From Thiomonas sp. (GTDB taxonomy: Bacteria > Pseudomonadota > Gammaproteobacteria > Burkholderiales > Burkholderiaceae_C): a DNA stretch of 15,202 nucleotides. Within the stretch, counting starts at the first letter, position 1, and every line of letters begins with the position of its first letter. Position numbers and translations under genes: made by a program. The notes under the pieces are model-generated. The model worked only from the letters and a program-made list of their open reading frames with translations. It was not told the origin of the DNA and did no database searches. Below are positions 1 through 7,536 of this stretch, piece after piece. The stretch lies in assembly GCA_028706735.1 (NCBI GenBank), contig JAQTVS010000028.1:1-15202 (forward strand), in the 5' to 3' direction.

Positions 1-464
1 CGGCGCACGGCGGCGTGGCCGGATTCGCGGGAGCGCAGAGCGCCTCCGAAGAGGATTTCTGGGCTGCAATCTGCGATGTGCTGATTCCCGCGGCGCTCGA
101 GGGGCAACTCACCGCTGATCGCGCACGCAACACGACGGCGAAGCTCATTCTGGAGGGCGCCAATGGCCCGACGCTGCCTGCGGCAGACGACATCTTCGCA
201 AGCCGCGGCATCCTTGTGGTGCCCGATGTCATCTGCAATGCGGGCGGGGTGACCGTGTCCTACTTCGAATGGGTGCAGGATTTTTCCAGCTTCTTCTGGG
301 ATGAAGACGATATCAACGCGCGTCTCGACAAGATTCTCGGAAACGCCTTTGCCAGGATTTGGGAGACATCCGATCAACTGAAAATCAGTCTTCGGACGGC
401 CGCTTTCGTGGTGGCGTGCGAGCGGGTGCTGCAAGCCCGGGAGGAGCGCGGCCTTTATCCCTGA
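1..464 (+). CDS. gdhA: Glutamate dehydrogenase, C-terminal part (5' end outside window)
   Basis: The reading frame is open from base 3 to a TGA at 462-464 and gives 153 residues, about the last third of a hexameric Glu/Leu/Phe/Val-type glutamate dehydrogenase (usually 420-450 residues). The enzyme interconverts glutamate and 2-oxoglutarate plus ammonia with NAD(P)H in the cytosol. Visible family landmarks are the segment [11 protein letters not shown], then [17 protein letters not shown], then [21 protein letters not shown], which belong to the Rossmann domain and the returning C-terminal helices. The end ([15 protein letters not shown]) is a normal terminus, so the gene is truncated only by the window edge. 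It ends 25 bases from the convergent rarD stop. NAD versus NADP preference cannot be read from this part. Confidence 0.95.
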   Translation, partial: AHGGVAGFAGAQSASEEDFWAAICDVLIPAALEGQLTADRARNTTAKLILEGANGPTLPAADDIFASRGILVVPDVICNAGGVTVSYFEWVQDFSSFFWDEDDINARLDKILGNAFARIWETSDQLKISLRTAAFVVACERVLQAREERGLYP

Positions 465-489
465 CGCTGGGCCGGAGCTGCTTGATTCG

Positions 490-1449
490 TCAGGGTTTGG
501 TGCTCATCGCGACGCCGTCTTTCATCAGCGGCGTTGCGGTAGTCGGCCGGTTCCAGTTCGCCCGCAAACCGTCGAGCAGGAAAACGGCGAGACCCGCCCA
601 GACCAGCCCGAACCCGACCACTTTTGCGGCAGCGAAGGGCTCGTGATAGAGCCAGACGCCCAGCGCCAGTTGCAGACTGGGCGTGATGTACTGCAATACG
701 CCCAGCAGCGTCATCGACATGCGGCGTGCGCCAGCGGCGAACAGCAGCAGGGGGACGGTGGTGATCGGGCCCGCCGCGACCAGCAGCCAGCGTGTGGAGA
801 GGTCGGCAGTGGCAAATGCATTCATGCCCTGCGCGCTCAACCAAAACAGATACGCCACGGCCAGCGGGAACAGGACTGCAGTCTCCACCGCGAGGCCTTC
901 GAGCGCCCCCAGCGGCGCTGTCTTTCTGAGCAGCGCGTAGCTGCCAAAGGTGAGGGCAAGGCTGAGGCTGATCCACGGCACATGGCCGACTTCGATCGCC
1001 ATGACCGTGACGCCGACCGCAGCAATCGCCAGCGCAGCCCACTGCAGGCCACGCAAACGCTCGTGCAATAGCACCGACCCGAGCGCCACATTGACCAGCG
1101 GATTGATGTAATAGCCCAGGCTCGCATCCACTACATGGTTGCTGTTGACAGCCCAGATGTAGATGCCCCAATTGCTCGACAGCAACACGGCGCTGAGCGC
1201 GAAACGGGCGAGCAATGCGGGCTGTTCGCGCAGCAGCTTCATCCACGACCAGCGTTTGAGCACGGCCAGCAGCAAGGCGACAAAAAGCAGCGACCACGTC
1301 ATGCGGTGGGCGAGGATCTGCAGAGAAGGAACCTGTTCAAGCGCCTTGAAATAGAGCGGAAACAGGCCCCAGATGACATAGGCGCCGAGAGCGTAGGCAA
1401 CACCGGAATTCATATGAACGGATGCGTGATTTTTTTGGGGCTTGCTCAT
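490..1449 (-). CDS. rarD: RarD-type EamA/DMT-family permease
   Basis: This encodes an inner-membrane protein of the drug/metabolite transporter superfamily with ten predicted hydrophobic helices in two EamA repeats. The N-terminal stretch GAYVIWGLFPLYFKAL, followed by ILAHRMTWS, is characteristic of RarD. Later NWGIYIWAVNSNHVVDASLGYYINPL and LQYITPSLQLALGVWLYHEPF are also typical. The substrate of RarD proteins is not established; chloramphenicol sensitivity is the historical link. Three in-frame starts are possible: GTG at 1474-1476, ATG at 1447-1449 (used here, 319 residues) and ATG at 1411-1413 (307 residues, beginning MNSGVAY). None has a clear Shine-Dalgarno sequence, so the start is uncertain. 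The gene lies 80 bases downstream of ychF on the same strand and is convergent with gdhA. Confidence 0.88.
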   Translation of the reverse strand: MSKPQKNHASVHMNSGVAYALGAYVIWGLFPLYFKALEQVPSLQILAHRMTWSLLFVALLLAVLKRWSWMKLLREQPALLARFALSAVLLSSNWGIYIWAVNSNHVVDASLGYYINPLVNVALGSVLLHERLRGLQWAALAIAAVGVTVMAIEVGHVPWISLSLALTFGSYALLRKTAPLGALEGLAVETAVLFPLAVAYLFWLSAQGMNAFATADLSTRWLLVAAGPITTVPLLLFAAGARRMSMTLLGVLQYITPSLQLALGVWLYHEPFAAAKVVGFGLVWAGLAVFLLDGLRANWNRPTTATPLMKDGVAMSTKP

Positions 1450-1503
1450 GCCAATGACAAGAGCAAACCGGGCCACACACTGTACCTGTGGCCGCGGGGA
1501 TTT

Positions 1504-1525
1504 GCCGGGCTGGGCGCAGCCCGGC
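1504..1525 (-). other. GC-rich stem-loop after ychF
   Basis: A perfect 8-bp inverted repeat (gccgggct at 1504-1511, agcccggc at 1518-1525, 6-base loop) starts five bases beyond the ychF stop codon. On the transcribed minus strand it is followed by AAA rather than a U-run, so it is not a classical intrinsic terminator. It could be a 3'-end stabilising hairpin or a weak terminator between ychF and rarD. Confidence 0.4.
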
Positions 1526-1529
1526 CCGC

Positions 1530-2621
1530 TCAGACGTTGAACAGAAAATGCAGGACGTCGCCGTCCTTGACGATGTATTCCTTGCCTTCGGCGCGCATCT
1601 TGCCCGCGTCTTTTGCGCCCTGTTCGCCGCCGTACTGGATGAAGTCGTCAAACGCAATGGTCTGGGCGCGAATGAAGCCCCGCTCGAAGTCGGTATGAAT
1701 CACCGCGGCAGCCTGCGGCGCGGTCGCGCCGACGTGCACGGTCCAGGCCCGCACTTCCTTCACCCCAGCGGTGAAGTAGGTCTGCAGCCCAAGCAGCTTG
1801 AAGGCGGCGCGGATGAGGCGGTTCAGCCCCGGCTCTTCCTGCCCGAGATCGGCGAGGAAAGCCTGTTTCTCTTCCGCATCGAGTCCGGCCAGTTCGCTCT
1901 CCAGCTTGGCGCAGATGGCCACGACCGGGGCGTTCTCCTTGGCCGCATACTCGCGCAGATGGTCAAGGTGGGGGTTGTTCTCGAATCCGTCCTCCATCAC
2001 GTTGCCGACGAACATGGCGGGCTTGGCCGTGATGAGGCACAGCGGGGCGATCAGGGCGAGTTCTTCGGCGCTGAGCCCCAGGGCGCGCACCGGGCGGGCC
2101 TCGTTGAGCGCGGGAATGATGCGCTCTAGCAGGTCGGCGACGCGCTTGGCGTCCTTGTCGCCGGAACGACCCTGCTTGTTCATGCGGTGCAGGCTCTTCT
2201 CCGCCGTGCCCAGATCGGCCAGGCAAAGCTCGGTCTGAATCACCGCGATGTCCGAGATCGGGTCGACCCGGCCGGCGACGTGAATCACGTTGGGATCTTC
2301 AAAGCAGCGCACCACATTGATGATGGCGTCGGTCTCGCGGATGTGCGCCAGAAACTGGTTGCCCAGCCCTTCGCCCTGGCTCGCGCCGGCCACCAGTCCG
2401 GCGATATCGACAAACTCCACCACGGCAGGCAGGACGCGTTGCGGCTTGACGATGGCGGCGAGTTGATCGAGCCGCGGATCGGGCAATTCGACGATGCCGG
2501 TGTTGGGCTCGATGGTGCAGAAGGGATAGTTTTCCGCCGGAATGGCGCTTTGGGTCAGCGCATTGAAAAGGGTGGACTTGCCCACGTTGGGCAGGCCCAC
2601 GATGCCGCATTTCAGGCTCAT
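1530..2621 (-). CDS. ychF: Redox-regulated ATPase YchF (Obg-related)
   Basis: The 363-residue product matches the usual length of YchF/OLA1, a ribosome-associated P-loop NTPase that prefers ATP over GTP and acts in stress responses. The P-loop GLPNVGKST is at residues 9-17, the G3-like DIAG at 72-75, and the usual G4 NKxD is replaced by N207-V-M-E210, the substitution that gives the family its loss of GTP specificity. The central helical region spans roughly residues 130-180. The C-terminal TGS domain (about 280-363) ends [17 protein letters not shown] as in other members. The ATG at 2619-2621 gives the standard N-terminus [17 protein letters not shown]; no good Shine-Dalgarno is visible. The gene lies 60 bases downstream of the porin gene on the same strand and may be partly cotranscribed with it. 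Confidence 0.97.
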   Translation of the reverse strand: MSLKCGIVGLPNVGKSTLFNALTQSAIPAENYPFCTIEPNTGIVELPDPRLDQLAAIVKPQRVLPAVVEFVDIAGLVAGASQGEGLGNQFLAHIRETDAIINVVRCFEDPNVIHVAGRVDPISDIAVIQTELCLADLGTAEKSLHRMNKQGRSGDKDAKRVADLLERIIPALNEARPVRALGLSAEELALIAPLCLITAKPAMFVGNVMEDGFENNPHLDHLREYAAKENAPVVAICAKLESELAGLDAEEKQAFLADLGQEEPGLNRLIRAAFKLLGLQTYFTAGVKEVRAWTVHVGATAPQAAAVIHTDFERGFIRAQTIAFDDFIQYGGEQGAKDAGKMRAEGKEYIVKDGDVLHFLFNV

Positions 2622-2681
2622 GGTGTGGGGATGGATGAGCGCACAGGGTTGCGCGCGAAGCCAGAGATTGTAGGGGCGGGC

Positions 2682-3821
2682 CTAATGTTCGATGTGCACC
2701 CGCAGCCCCGCAACCCATTGATGGCCGGGTTCGCCGCCAGGGTTCTGAATGTGCTGGATGTCGGGCTGCAGGTAGAGATGGCGGGCGAGTTGCAGCGAGT
2801 ACACCGCCTCGACCACGGTTTCGCTGCGCAGCGCCTGCAGACGCGCCTGTGCCACGCCCAGGGTGAGCACGTCGGCAGGGCGTGCGGCATTCAGCCCCTG
2901 AATCCGCACGCCCGCTCCGATATAGCCTTGCACCGGGTTGGACGCCGCCGGGCTCCAGCCGCCTTGCAGAAAAGCGGCCCACTCGCGTCGGGCGGCGTCT
3001 TTCCAGCGCCATTCATTCACTGCATACAAGCCGTCGCTATCGGGGCCGTAGGTCGAGGTGCTTTGCTGCAGATGCCAGACGCCCAGTTTCAGCGTGCCCT
3101 GGGGGTGTTCGGCCTCGCCCCAGGAGCGATCGGCCTCGGCGATCCACAGGGCTCCGCGATGGAGTGCGCCCGTCATTCCGGGCGGATCGCCCTGCCACAC
3201 GCCCGCCTGCGCCGACCAGCCGTTGCCCAGAGCTAGCCCGCCCATCAGCCCCAGGCCGGGGTTGGGGAAGGTGGCGATATTGGCGTTGGAGGTCAGGGTG
3301 GGCGCAATGCCGAATGAGGCATTGTGCAAATGGCCGGCCACGCCAGTGGTGTCGAACGTGTTGTTCACGTCCATGATGCCGCCCTGCACAAAACCGGGGC
3401 CGAACTGCTGGCGGTAGCTCAGTTGGTAAAGCCGCGAGAAATTGGGCGCCCAGAGGTTGCTCGGCAACTGCACCGTGTTGGTCACAGACTGCAGATTGCC
3501 ATTGCTGCGCAGGCCCATGAGCATGACGTCGAACTGGCCGCCGTTCCACAAACCCGCCTGTGCGGTGTCCAGAGTCAGGGCGGCCTGCAAGGCGGCGACC
3601 GAGACGGCCTGGCGCGCGCCATTCCCGCCGATGACCCCGAGCGTCTCCGCATCGAGATGGAGCGAAGTGCTCAGGCCCTTGTTCCAAGTCTGGCCCGGGG
3701 GCGTGATGGGCGCGGCGTACGGTGCGAGCTGGAGGCTGCCTTCGGTTGTCTGCGCCCACGCTGGATGCAGCGCAGCGGCGGCGATCACAGCGGCAAGAGG
3801 AAAAGATAGGAGGGGGTTCAT
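2682..3821 (-). CDS. OprB-type carbohydrate-selective outer-membrane porin
   Basis: The 379-residue product starts with a clear Sec signal peptide: a hydrophobic run at about residues 5-18 and a likely cleavage after AWA (A23), leaving a mature start QTTEGSL. The rest is rich in alternating hydrophobic/polar beta-strand sequence. The C-terminal region VVEAVYSLQLARHLYLQPDIQHIQNPGG, ending WVAGLRVHIEH, is the characteristic end of the OprB family (sugar-selective porins). The final residue is His rather than the common Phe/Trp, which is unusual for outer-membrane insertion. The ATG at 3819-3821 is chosen over GTG at 3825-3827 because it begins a normal signal peptide. A Fur-box-like palindrome lies 13-35 bases upstream of the ATG. 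The substrate is unknown; the family name does not prove sugar transport. Confidence 0.8.
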   Translation of the reverse strand: MNPLLSFPLAAVIAAAALHPAWAQTTEGSLQLAPYAAPITPPGQTWNKGLSTSLHLDAETLGVIGGNGARQAVSVAALQAALTLDTAQAGLWNGGQFDVMLMGLRSNGNLQSVTNTVQLPSNLWAPNFSRLYQLSYRQQFGPGFVQGGIMDVNNTFDTTGVAGHLHNASFGIAPTLTSNANIATFPNPGLGLMGGLALGNGWSAQAGVWQGDPPGMTGALHRGALWIAEADRSWGEAEHPQGTLKLGVWHLQQSTSTYGPDSDGLYAVNEWRWKDAARREWAAFLQGGWSPAASNPVQGYIGAGVRIQGLNAARPADVLTLGVAQARLQALRSETVVEAVYSLQLARHLYLQPDIQHIQNPGGEPGHQWVAGLRVHIEH

Positions 3822-3833
3822 CAACACAATTCA

Positions 3834-3856
3834 CAAATAAGAACAACTCTTATTTG
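3834..3856 (-). promoter_or_regulatory. Fur-box-like palindrome upstream of the porin gene
   Basis: Arms caaataaga (3834-3842) and tcttatttg (3848-3856) are perfect inverted repeats of 9 bp with a 5-base centre acaac. The 21-base core differs at only two positions from an idealised ATAAGAAT-n-ATTCTTAT type Fur palindrome (the two T positions flanking the centre are C here). It sits 13-35 bases upstream of the porin ATG and just after the stop of the ABC ATPase gene. A possible -10 (CATAAT on the minus strand, 3859-3864) would place the start of transcription inside the palindrome, which fits repression. Binding by Fur is inferred; a weak AT-rich hairpin ending the ABC operon is the alternative. 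Confidence 0.4.
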
Positions 3857-3859
3857 CAA

Positions 3860-4597
3860 TTATGCCTGAAGCGTCTGAGGGCGATCCGCAACGAGGCTGC
3901 CATCCAGCATTTCGAGCACACGGTCGCAGCGGGCGGCAATCCGTGGATCGTGCGTCACCAGCAGCACGGCGCAGCCGAAAGTCTGGTTGAAACGGCGGAA
4001 CAGGGCGAACACATCGTCGGCGGCGTGCGAGTCGAGGTTGCCGGTGGGCTCGTCCGCCAACAGGATGGGCGGGCGGATCATCAGCGCGCGGGCGATGGCC
4101 ACGCGCTGTTGCTGGCCGCCGGAGAGTTCGGTCGGTCGCTTGTGTGCGTGCATCGCCAGACCCACGGCGTCGAGCAGTTCGAGGGCGCGGCCGCGGGTGG
4201 CGGCATCGGGCTTTGCGCCGCCGAGCAGCGCGGGCATCATCACATTGTCGAGCACGGTGAAGGCGTTGATCAGGTGGTGGAACTGGAACACGAAGCCCAG
4301 AGAGCGCCCGCGCAGCGCGGTGCGGTTGGTATCGTTCAAGTCCACGGTGGGACGACCCTGCACGTGAATTTCGCCGCTGGTCGGCGTGTCGAGCAGGCCA
4401 ATGAGGTTGAGCAGGGTGCTCTTGCCCGAGCCCGAGGGGCCGATGAGCGCGGCAAACTCGCCGTTGTGCAGGGTGAGGTCGATGCCGTGCAACACTTCGA
4501 CTTCAAGTGGCGTGCCCACGCCATAGGCTTTGCGCAGGCTTTTGAGACGCAGAACGGGCGACAGTTTGGCGGAGGAGGCAGGAGCGGGGAGCGACAT
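3860..4597 (-). CDS. ABC transporter ATP-binding protein (MacB/LolD-type)
   Basis: This 245-residue cytoplasmic ATPase powers the adjacent FtsX-type permease. It has Walker [10 protein letters not shown] at residues 53-61, the Q-loop glutamine at 105 (GFVFQFHHL), the signature LSGGQ at 158-162, Walker B with catalytic glutamate ILLADE at 178-183, the D-loop NLD, and the switch histidine H216 (THD). The text around these motifs ([15 protein letters not shown], a loop containing TSGEI) is that of the LolD/MacB/FtsE branch of exporter and mechanotransmission ATPases. It starts 9 bases after the permease stop codon, so the two are translationally linked. It is the last gene of a three-gene operon (adaptor, permease, ATPase). 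The substrate is not deducible. Confidence 0.95.
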   Translation of the reverse strand: MSLPAPASSAKLSPVLRLKSLRKAYGVGTPLEVEVLHGIDLTLHNGEFAALIGPSGSGKSTLLNLIGLLDTPTSGEIHVQGRPTVDLNDTNRTALRGRSLGFVFQFHHLINAFTVLDNVMMPALLGGAKPDAATRGRALELLDAVGLAMHAHKRPTELSGGQQQRVAIARALMIRPPILLADEPTGNLDSHAADDVFALFRRFNQTFGCAVLLVTHDPRIAARCDRVLEMLDGSLVADRPQTLQA

Positions 4598-4606
4598 CGG
4601 CTGGCG

Positions 4607-5809
4607 TCAAACGGTACGGATGGCTTCAACCGGATCGAGGTGCGAGGCGCGCCGTGCCGGCGCAAACGCGGCAAAGATGCCTGCCAGCGTGGCGATCAGC
4701 ATGGCCTGCGGCACCAGCCACGGGCTGATGGTGACCGGAAACAGCCGCGGCCCCGAGGTGTTGAACACATACACCAGGCTGACCCCGAGCAGGGCGCCGA
4801 CGGTGGAGCCGATCAGCCCGAGCACGCCGCCCTGAATGAGAAACACCGACATCATGCGCAGGCGGGTGGCGCCCATCGCACGCAGGATGCCGATTTCGCG
4901 CGTGCGCTGCACCACGCTGACTGCCAGCACGCTGGCGATGCCCAGCGCCACCGACAGGGCAATGGCCATGCGGATGATGTTGGTGGACAGCGACTGTGAG
5001 CGCAGCGCGTTGAGCAACTGGCTGTTGGTGGTCATCCAGCTCTCGGCCTTGACGTCGAAGGTGCGGGCAATGCGTGCGGCAATCGCTTGGGCGCTGAACA
5101 GATCGTGCACGCCCAGGTCGATTTCTGTGGTCGCCCCGGGCAAGCCCAGCAGGGTTTGCGCCTGCTGCAGGCCGAGATAGACCTGGCGTTCGTCCACATC
5201 GCGCACGCCGATGGTGAAAATGCCCGCCACGCGAAACGCCTGCGCCTGGCCCGAGGGGCCGGTGAGCCGCAGCGTGTCGCCGATGCTCAGGCCAAGGTCA
5301 GAGGCCAGCCGCGAGCCGATGAGGATTTTTTCAGCGCCCACGGCAAACTGCCCGGCGACGATGTCGGTATTGATGGGAATGATGTGCACATAGCTCGATG
5401 GCTCGATGCCGAGGATGGCCACCGCCCGCACCGCATTGCCGCGCTGGGCAAACGCCGGGCCGGAGACCACGGGCGTGGCGGCCTTCACGTCTGGCATCTT
5501 GCGGATGGCATGCAGCACCGCTGCGGCGTTGTCGATGCCGCGCAGACGTTGCGGCCGCGGGTCGATACGCGACAGATACACCGTATCGGGCGCGCTTGGC
5601 GGGGTGAGCGGCACGAGATCCGGCGCTTTCACCACGATCTGCGGCTGGCTGCCCAGGGTGCGGTTGACGATATTGCCCTGCAGTCCGGTGACCAGCGCGG
5701 TGATGAACACAATGACCGCGGAACCCACGGCGATGCCGATGAGAATGAGCAGCGACTGCGCACGGCCATCACGCAAAAACTGCAGGGCGATAGTCCAGGA
5801 CAGACGCAT
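4607..5809 (-). CDS. ABC transporter permease, FtsX/MacB-like
   Basis: The 400-residue inner-membrane protein has the MacB/LolC plan. There is one N-terminal membrane helix (about residues 16-40, SLLILIGIAVGSAVIVFITALV), a long periplasmic MacB-core-type domain (about 45-260), then three C-terminal membrane helices forming the FtsX domain (about 275-390). The ending SHLDPVEAIRTV is the standard cytoplasmic coupling tail of this family. The segment QRTREIGILRAMGATRLRM just after the second helix is the conserved coupling helix facing the ATPase. Such transporters usually move or extract substrates from the periplasm or outer leaflet rather than transporting them in the classic way. The gene begins 20 bases after the adaptor stop codon. 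It is similar in arrangement to DevBCA or MacAB systems, but fused differently from MacB (ATPase separate). Confidence 0.93.
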   Translation of the reverse strand: MRLSWTIALQFLRDGRAQSLLILIGIAVGSAVIVFITALVTGLQGNIVNRTLGSQPQIVVKAPDLVPLTPPSAPDTVYLSRIDPRPQRLRGIDNAAAVLHAIRKMPDVKAATPVVSGPAFAQRGNAVRAVAILGIEPSSYVHIIPINTDIVAGQFAVGAEKILIGSRLASDLGLSIGDTLRLTGPSGQAQAFRVAGIFTIGVRDVDERQVYLGLQQAQTLLGLPGATTEIDLGVHDLFSAQAIAARIARTFDVKAESWMTTNSQLLNALRSQSLSTNIIRMAIALSVALGIASVLAVSVVQRTREIGILRAMGATRLRMMSVFLIQGGVLGLIGSTVGALLGVSLVYVFNTSGPRLFPVTISPWLVPQAMLIATLAGIFAAFAPARRASHLDPVEAIRTV

Positions 5810-5829
5810 GGGCGCAGCAGCTCTCAGTC

Positions 5830-7080
5830 TCAGCGGCCCGGCATGGGCAGATCGTTGCCCGACGCCGCCGAACTGGCGGAGGCGCTGGGTAACGGCAGCA
5901 ACTGCAACTGCACGCGCTCCCCCGGCGCCACGCTGTTGCCGGCCAGCACTGATTCGCCGGACGACAGGCCAGAGACGACCTGCGTCAGCGTCAGCCCCTG
6001 CAGCCCCAGCTTGACCTGCTGCGCCTGCGCCCGGCCGTCGCGCAGCACCAGCACCGTGGCCTGGTCGCCGTCCAACCCGCGCAGCGCGTCGTTGGGGGCC
6101 ACCAGGGCATTGCGCCGCTGTGCGGTGACGATGTCTGCCGAGACCGTCATGTCCTGCTTGAGCCAGGCAGGCGGGGAGGGCACGCGCAGCCGCACTTCCA
6201 GCGTGCCCGCGGCGCGGTCCACCTGCGGCGCGAGAAAGCTCACCTGCGCCGCAAAACTGCGGTCAGGATAGGCATCCGCCACGCAACGCGCCTGCTGCCC
6301 GACCTGCAGGTTGCCGATGCTCTGTTCGTTGACCGGCAGCAGAATTTCCGTGGCGCCGTCCATCGCCAGGGTAAAGAGCGACTGGCCGGGCGTGACCGTG
6401 TCGCCCACTTCGACATTGCGCGCCAGCACTACGCCCGACACCCCCGCGCGCACCACATTGCGCGCATTCACCGCACTGGCGGCGTTGAGCGCGGCTTCGA
6501 GCACGCGTTGCTGCGCCCCCCCGGGAGCGACCGCAGCGAACGCAGCCTGCGCGCTGTCGCGCTGCTGACGGGCGTTGCGCAGCGCGGTCTGCGCCTGTTC
6601 GAGCTGCTGCGCCGAGCCGCCACCGGCGTCGAACACGCCCTGGGCGCGCTTGAGGTCGCGCTCGGCCTGTTCGAGTTGCACGTTGGCCTGCGCGAGCGCG
6701 GCGGCGGCCTGCGGGCGCGATTGTTCGACCAACTGGCGCAGCGCGGCCCGCGCCTGATCGAGCTGGGCCGAGGTCTGGTCGGCGCGCAGTTCCAGCAACA
6801 CTTGCCCAGCTTTGACGTGCTCGCCACGATCGACCAGCCGTTTCACCACCGTGCCGGTGATTTCGCTCGCCACCTGCACTCTGGATGGGGTGATGACGTA
6901 GCCCGTGGCCACGACGTTCTGCACCAGATTGCGGGTCTCGATTTTGTAGCCGGGCACGACGGGCGGGCGGCTGCGCCACCACAGCGCGGCCACGACGATA
7001 GCCAGTGCGAGCAGCACCCACAACAAGCGGGGCCAGAGGGATCGGAAAGATTTTGGTGTTGCGGACATCGGCGGCGTCAT
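5830..7080 (-). CDS. Periplasmic adaptor (HlyD/MacA-type membrane fusion protein)
   Basis: The 416-residue product (from the ATG at 7078-7080) has a short cytoplasmic N-terminus and one membrane anchor at about residues 17-34. It continues with the first half of a biotinyl-lipoyl-like domain (VQVASEITGTVVKRLVDRGEHVKAGQVLLEL), a long alpha-helical hairpin rich in A, Q, R and E (about 100-205), the second lipoyl half (AGVSGVVLARNVEVGDTVTPGQSLFTL), and beta-barrel and membrane-proximal domains. It links the inner-membrane ABC permease to an outer-membrane channel. Four in-frame ATGs exist (7131, 7095, 7080, 7068); none has a clear Shine-Dalgarno. The downstream ones fit the anchor position best. 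First gene of the export operon; its start faces the aroG leader divergently. No TolC-type gene is in the window. Confidence 0.9.
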   Translation of the reverse strand: MTPPMSATPKSFRSLWPRLLWVLLALAIVVAALWWRSRPPVVPGYKIETRNLVQNVVATGYVITPSRVQVASEITGTVVKRLVDRGEHVKAGQVLLELRADQTSAQLDQARAALRQLVEQSRPQAAAALAQANVQLEQAERDLKRAQGVFDAGGGSAQQLEQAQTALRNARQQRDSAQAAFAAVAPGGAQQRVLEAALNAASAVNARNVVRAGVSGVVLARNVEVGDTVTPGQSLFTLAMDGATEILLPVNEQSIGNLQVGQQARCVADAYPDRSFAAQVSFLAPQVDRAAGTLEVRLRVPSPPAWLKQDMTVSADIVTAQRRNALVAPNDALRGLDGDQATVLVLRDGRAQAQQVKLGLQGLTLTQVVSGLSSGESVLAGNSVAPGERVQLQLLPLPSASASSAASGNDLPMPGR

Positions 7081-7293
7081 GGAGGCGCCCCACATGCGGG
7101 GAGCTGGGTTGGCGGCCCAAGATAAGGCCATGCATCATAAGCAGTTGATACGACTTTTACCGCTAGGTTCGCGCAGAGATGCGGCTGCCGTTGCGCTGCG
7201 ACAATCCACCGCCGGTTTTCGGTGCAAATTGGCGCATTGCTTGCCAGCGCGCTGCCGTTCTGCTTCAATTGACTCACATTGACGCAAGCAGCC
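7081..7293. other. Divergent intergenic region, adaptor gene / aroG leader
   Basis: No gene is supported here. The stretch separates the minus-strand ABC export operon from the plus-strand aroG leader and must hold both promoters. A TATGAT hexamer read on the minus strand lies just upstream of the most distal adaptor ATG (7131). It could be a -10 element if translation starts at 7080 or 7068, but no matching -35 is visible. The plus-strand promoter candidate is listed separately. Confidence 0.5.
7241..7269 (+). promoter_or_regulatory. Candidate sigma-70 promoter for the aroG leader
   Basis: TTGCCA (7241-7246, five of six to the -35 consensus) is followed after 17 bases by TTCAAT (7264-7269, four of six to the -10 consensus). 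Transcription would begin near 7276, about 18 bases before the leader-peptide ATG. The spacing is ideal but the -10 is only moderate, so this is a prediction from position and consensus. Confidence 0.35.
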
Positions 7294-7362
7294 ATGACCG
7301 CAAACCGCACCTTTTTTGGTTTTTGGTACTTCTCGCACCGCACCGGCGGAGGGAGAGGCTGA
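7294..7362 (+). CDS. Aromatic-rich leader peptide of the aroG attenuator
   Basis: A 22-codon frame runs from ATG 7294 to TGA 7360. Residues 7-13 read FFGFWYF, giving four Phe, one Trp and one Tyr in seven codons; the rest is an ordinary basic/Gly-rich tail. This is the composition of control peptides such as the E. coli PheA leader. It lies upstream of a DAHP synthase gene and before a strong terminator. The codons for residues 17-19 contain ccggcgg (7343-7349), the same sequence as the 3' arm of the terminator and the exact complement of its 5' arm. A ribosome at the stop codon would mask that segment. No clear Shine-Dalgarno precedes the ATG; translation is inferred from the architecture. 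Confidence 0.75.
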   Translation: MTANRTFFGFWYFSHRTGGGRG

Positions 7363-7407
7363 AGCGCGACTGACAAACGCAGCCCACAAATCCTCAAAAA
7401 CCGCCGG
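7343..7407 (+). promoter_or_regulatory. Antiterminator pairing of the aroG attenuator
   Basis: The segment ccggcgg (7343-7349) is perfectly complementary to ccgccgg (7401-7407), which is also the 5' arm of the terminator. The two structures are mutually exclusive with seven GC-rich pairs each. A ribosome stalled at the early Phe codons (7312-7323) leaves 7343-7349 free to pair and prevent the terminator. A ribosome that reaches the stop at 7360 covers it and lets the terminator form. No strong 1:2 pause hairpin is visible. Confidence 0.65.
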
Positions 7408-7428
7408 CTCAGCCCGGCGGTTTTTTTT
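7396..7428 (+). terminator. Intrinsic terminator in the aroG leader (attenuator)
   Basis: Arms ccgccgg (7401-7407) and ccggcgg (7414-7420) enclose a 6-base loop. They are preceded by five A (7396-7400) and followed by eight T (7421-7428), so the stem can extend by A-U pairs. This is a textbook rho-independent terminator. It lies 38 bases after the leader-peptide stop and 108 bases before the aroG ATG, with no other gene between, so it can only act on aroG leader transcripts (or weakly on reverse transcription). Confidence 0.9.
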
Positions 7429-7536
7429 CGGGCTGATGCGGCGCAAACCACCATGTTCGAACCCCACTCCCTTCGCGATCTTGCCGTTGCCCCTGCGGCG
7501 GCTCCCCTGACCTCAATGCTTGCTGGAGAAATTCCG

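Noticed and set aside
3722..4999. 425-codon plus-strand open frame over the ABC ATPase and permease
   Set aside because: It opposes strongly conserved ABC motifs on the other strand, and its sequence (runs of H, Q, G, A, E) has no family features.
7209..7215. A third copy of the terminator arm ccgccgg upstream of the aroG leader
   Set aside because: It could pair with 7343-7349, but it lies upstream of the best promoter candidate and so would not be in the transcript; a 7-mer this GC-rich also occurs by chance.
7268..7283. Direct repeat attgac...attgac with a 10-base period before the leader peptide
   Set aside because: It is only six bases long and overlaps the expected transcription start. 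It is too short to support an operator without conservation data.
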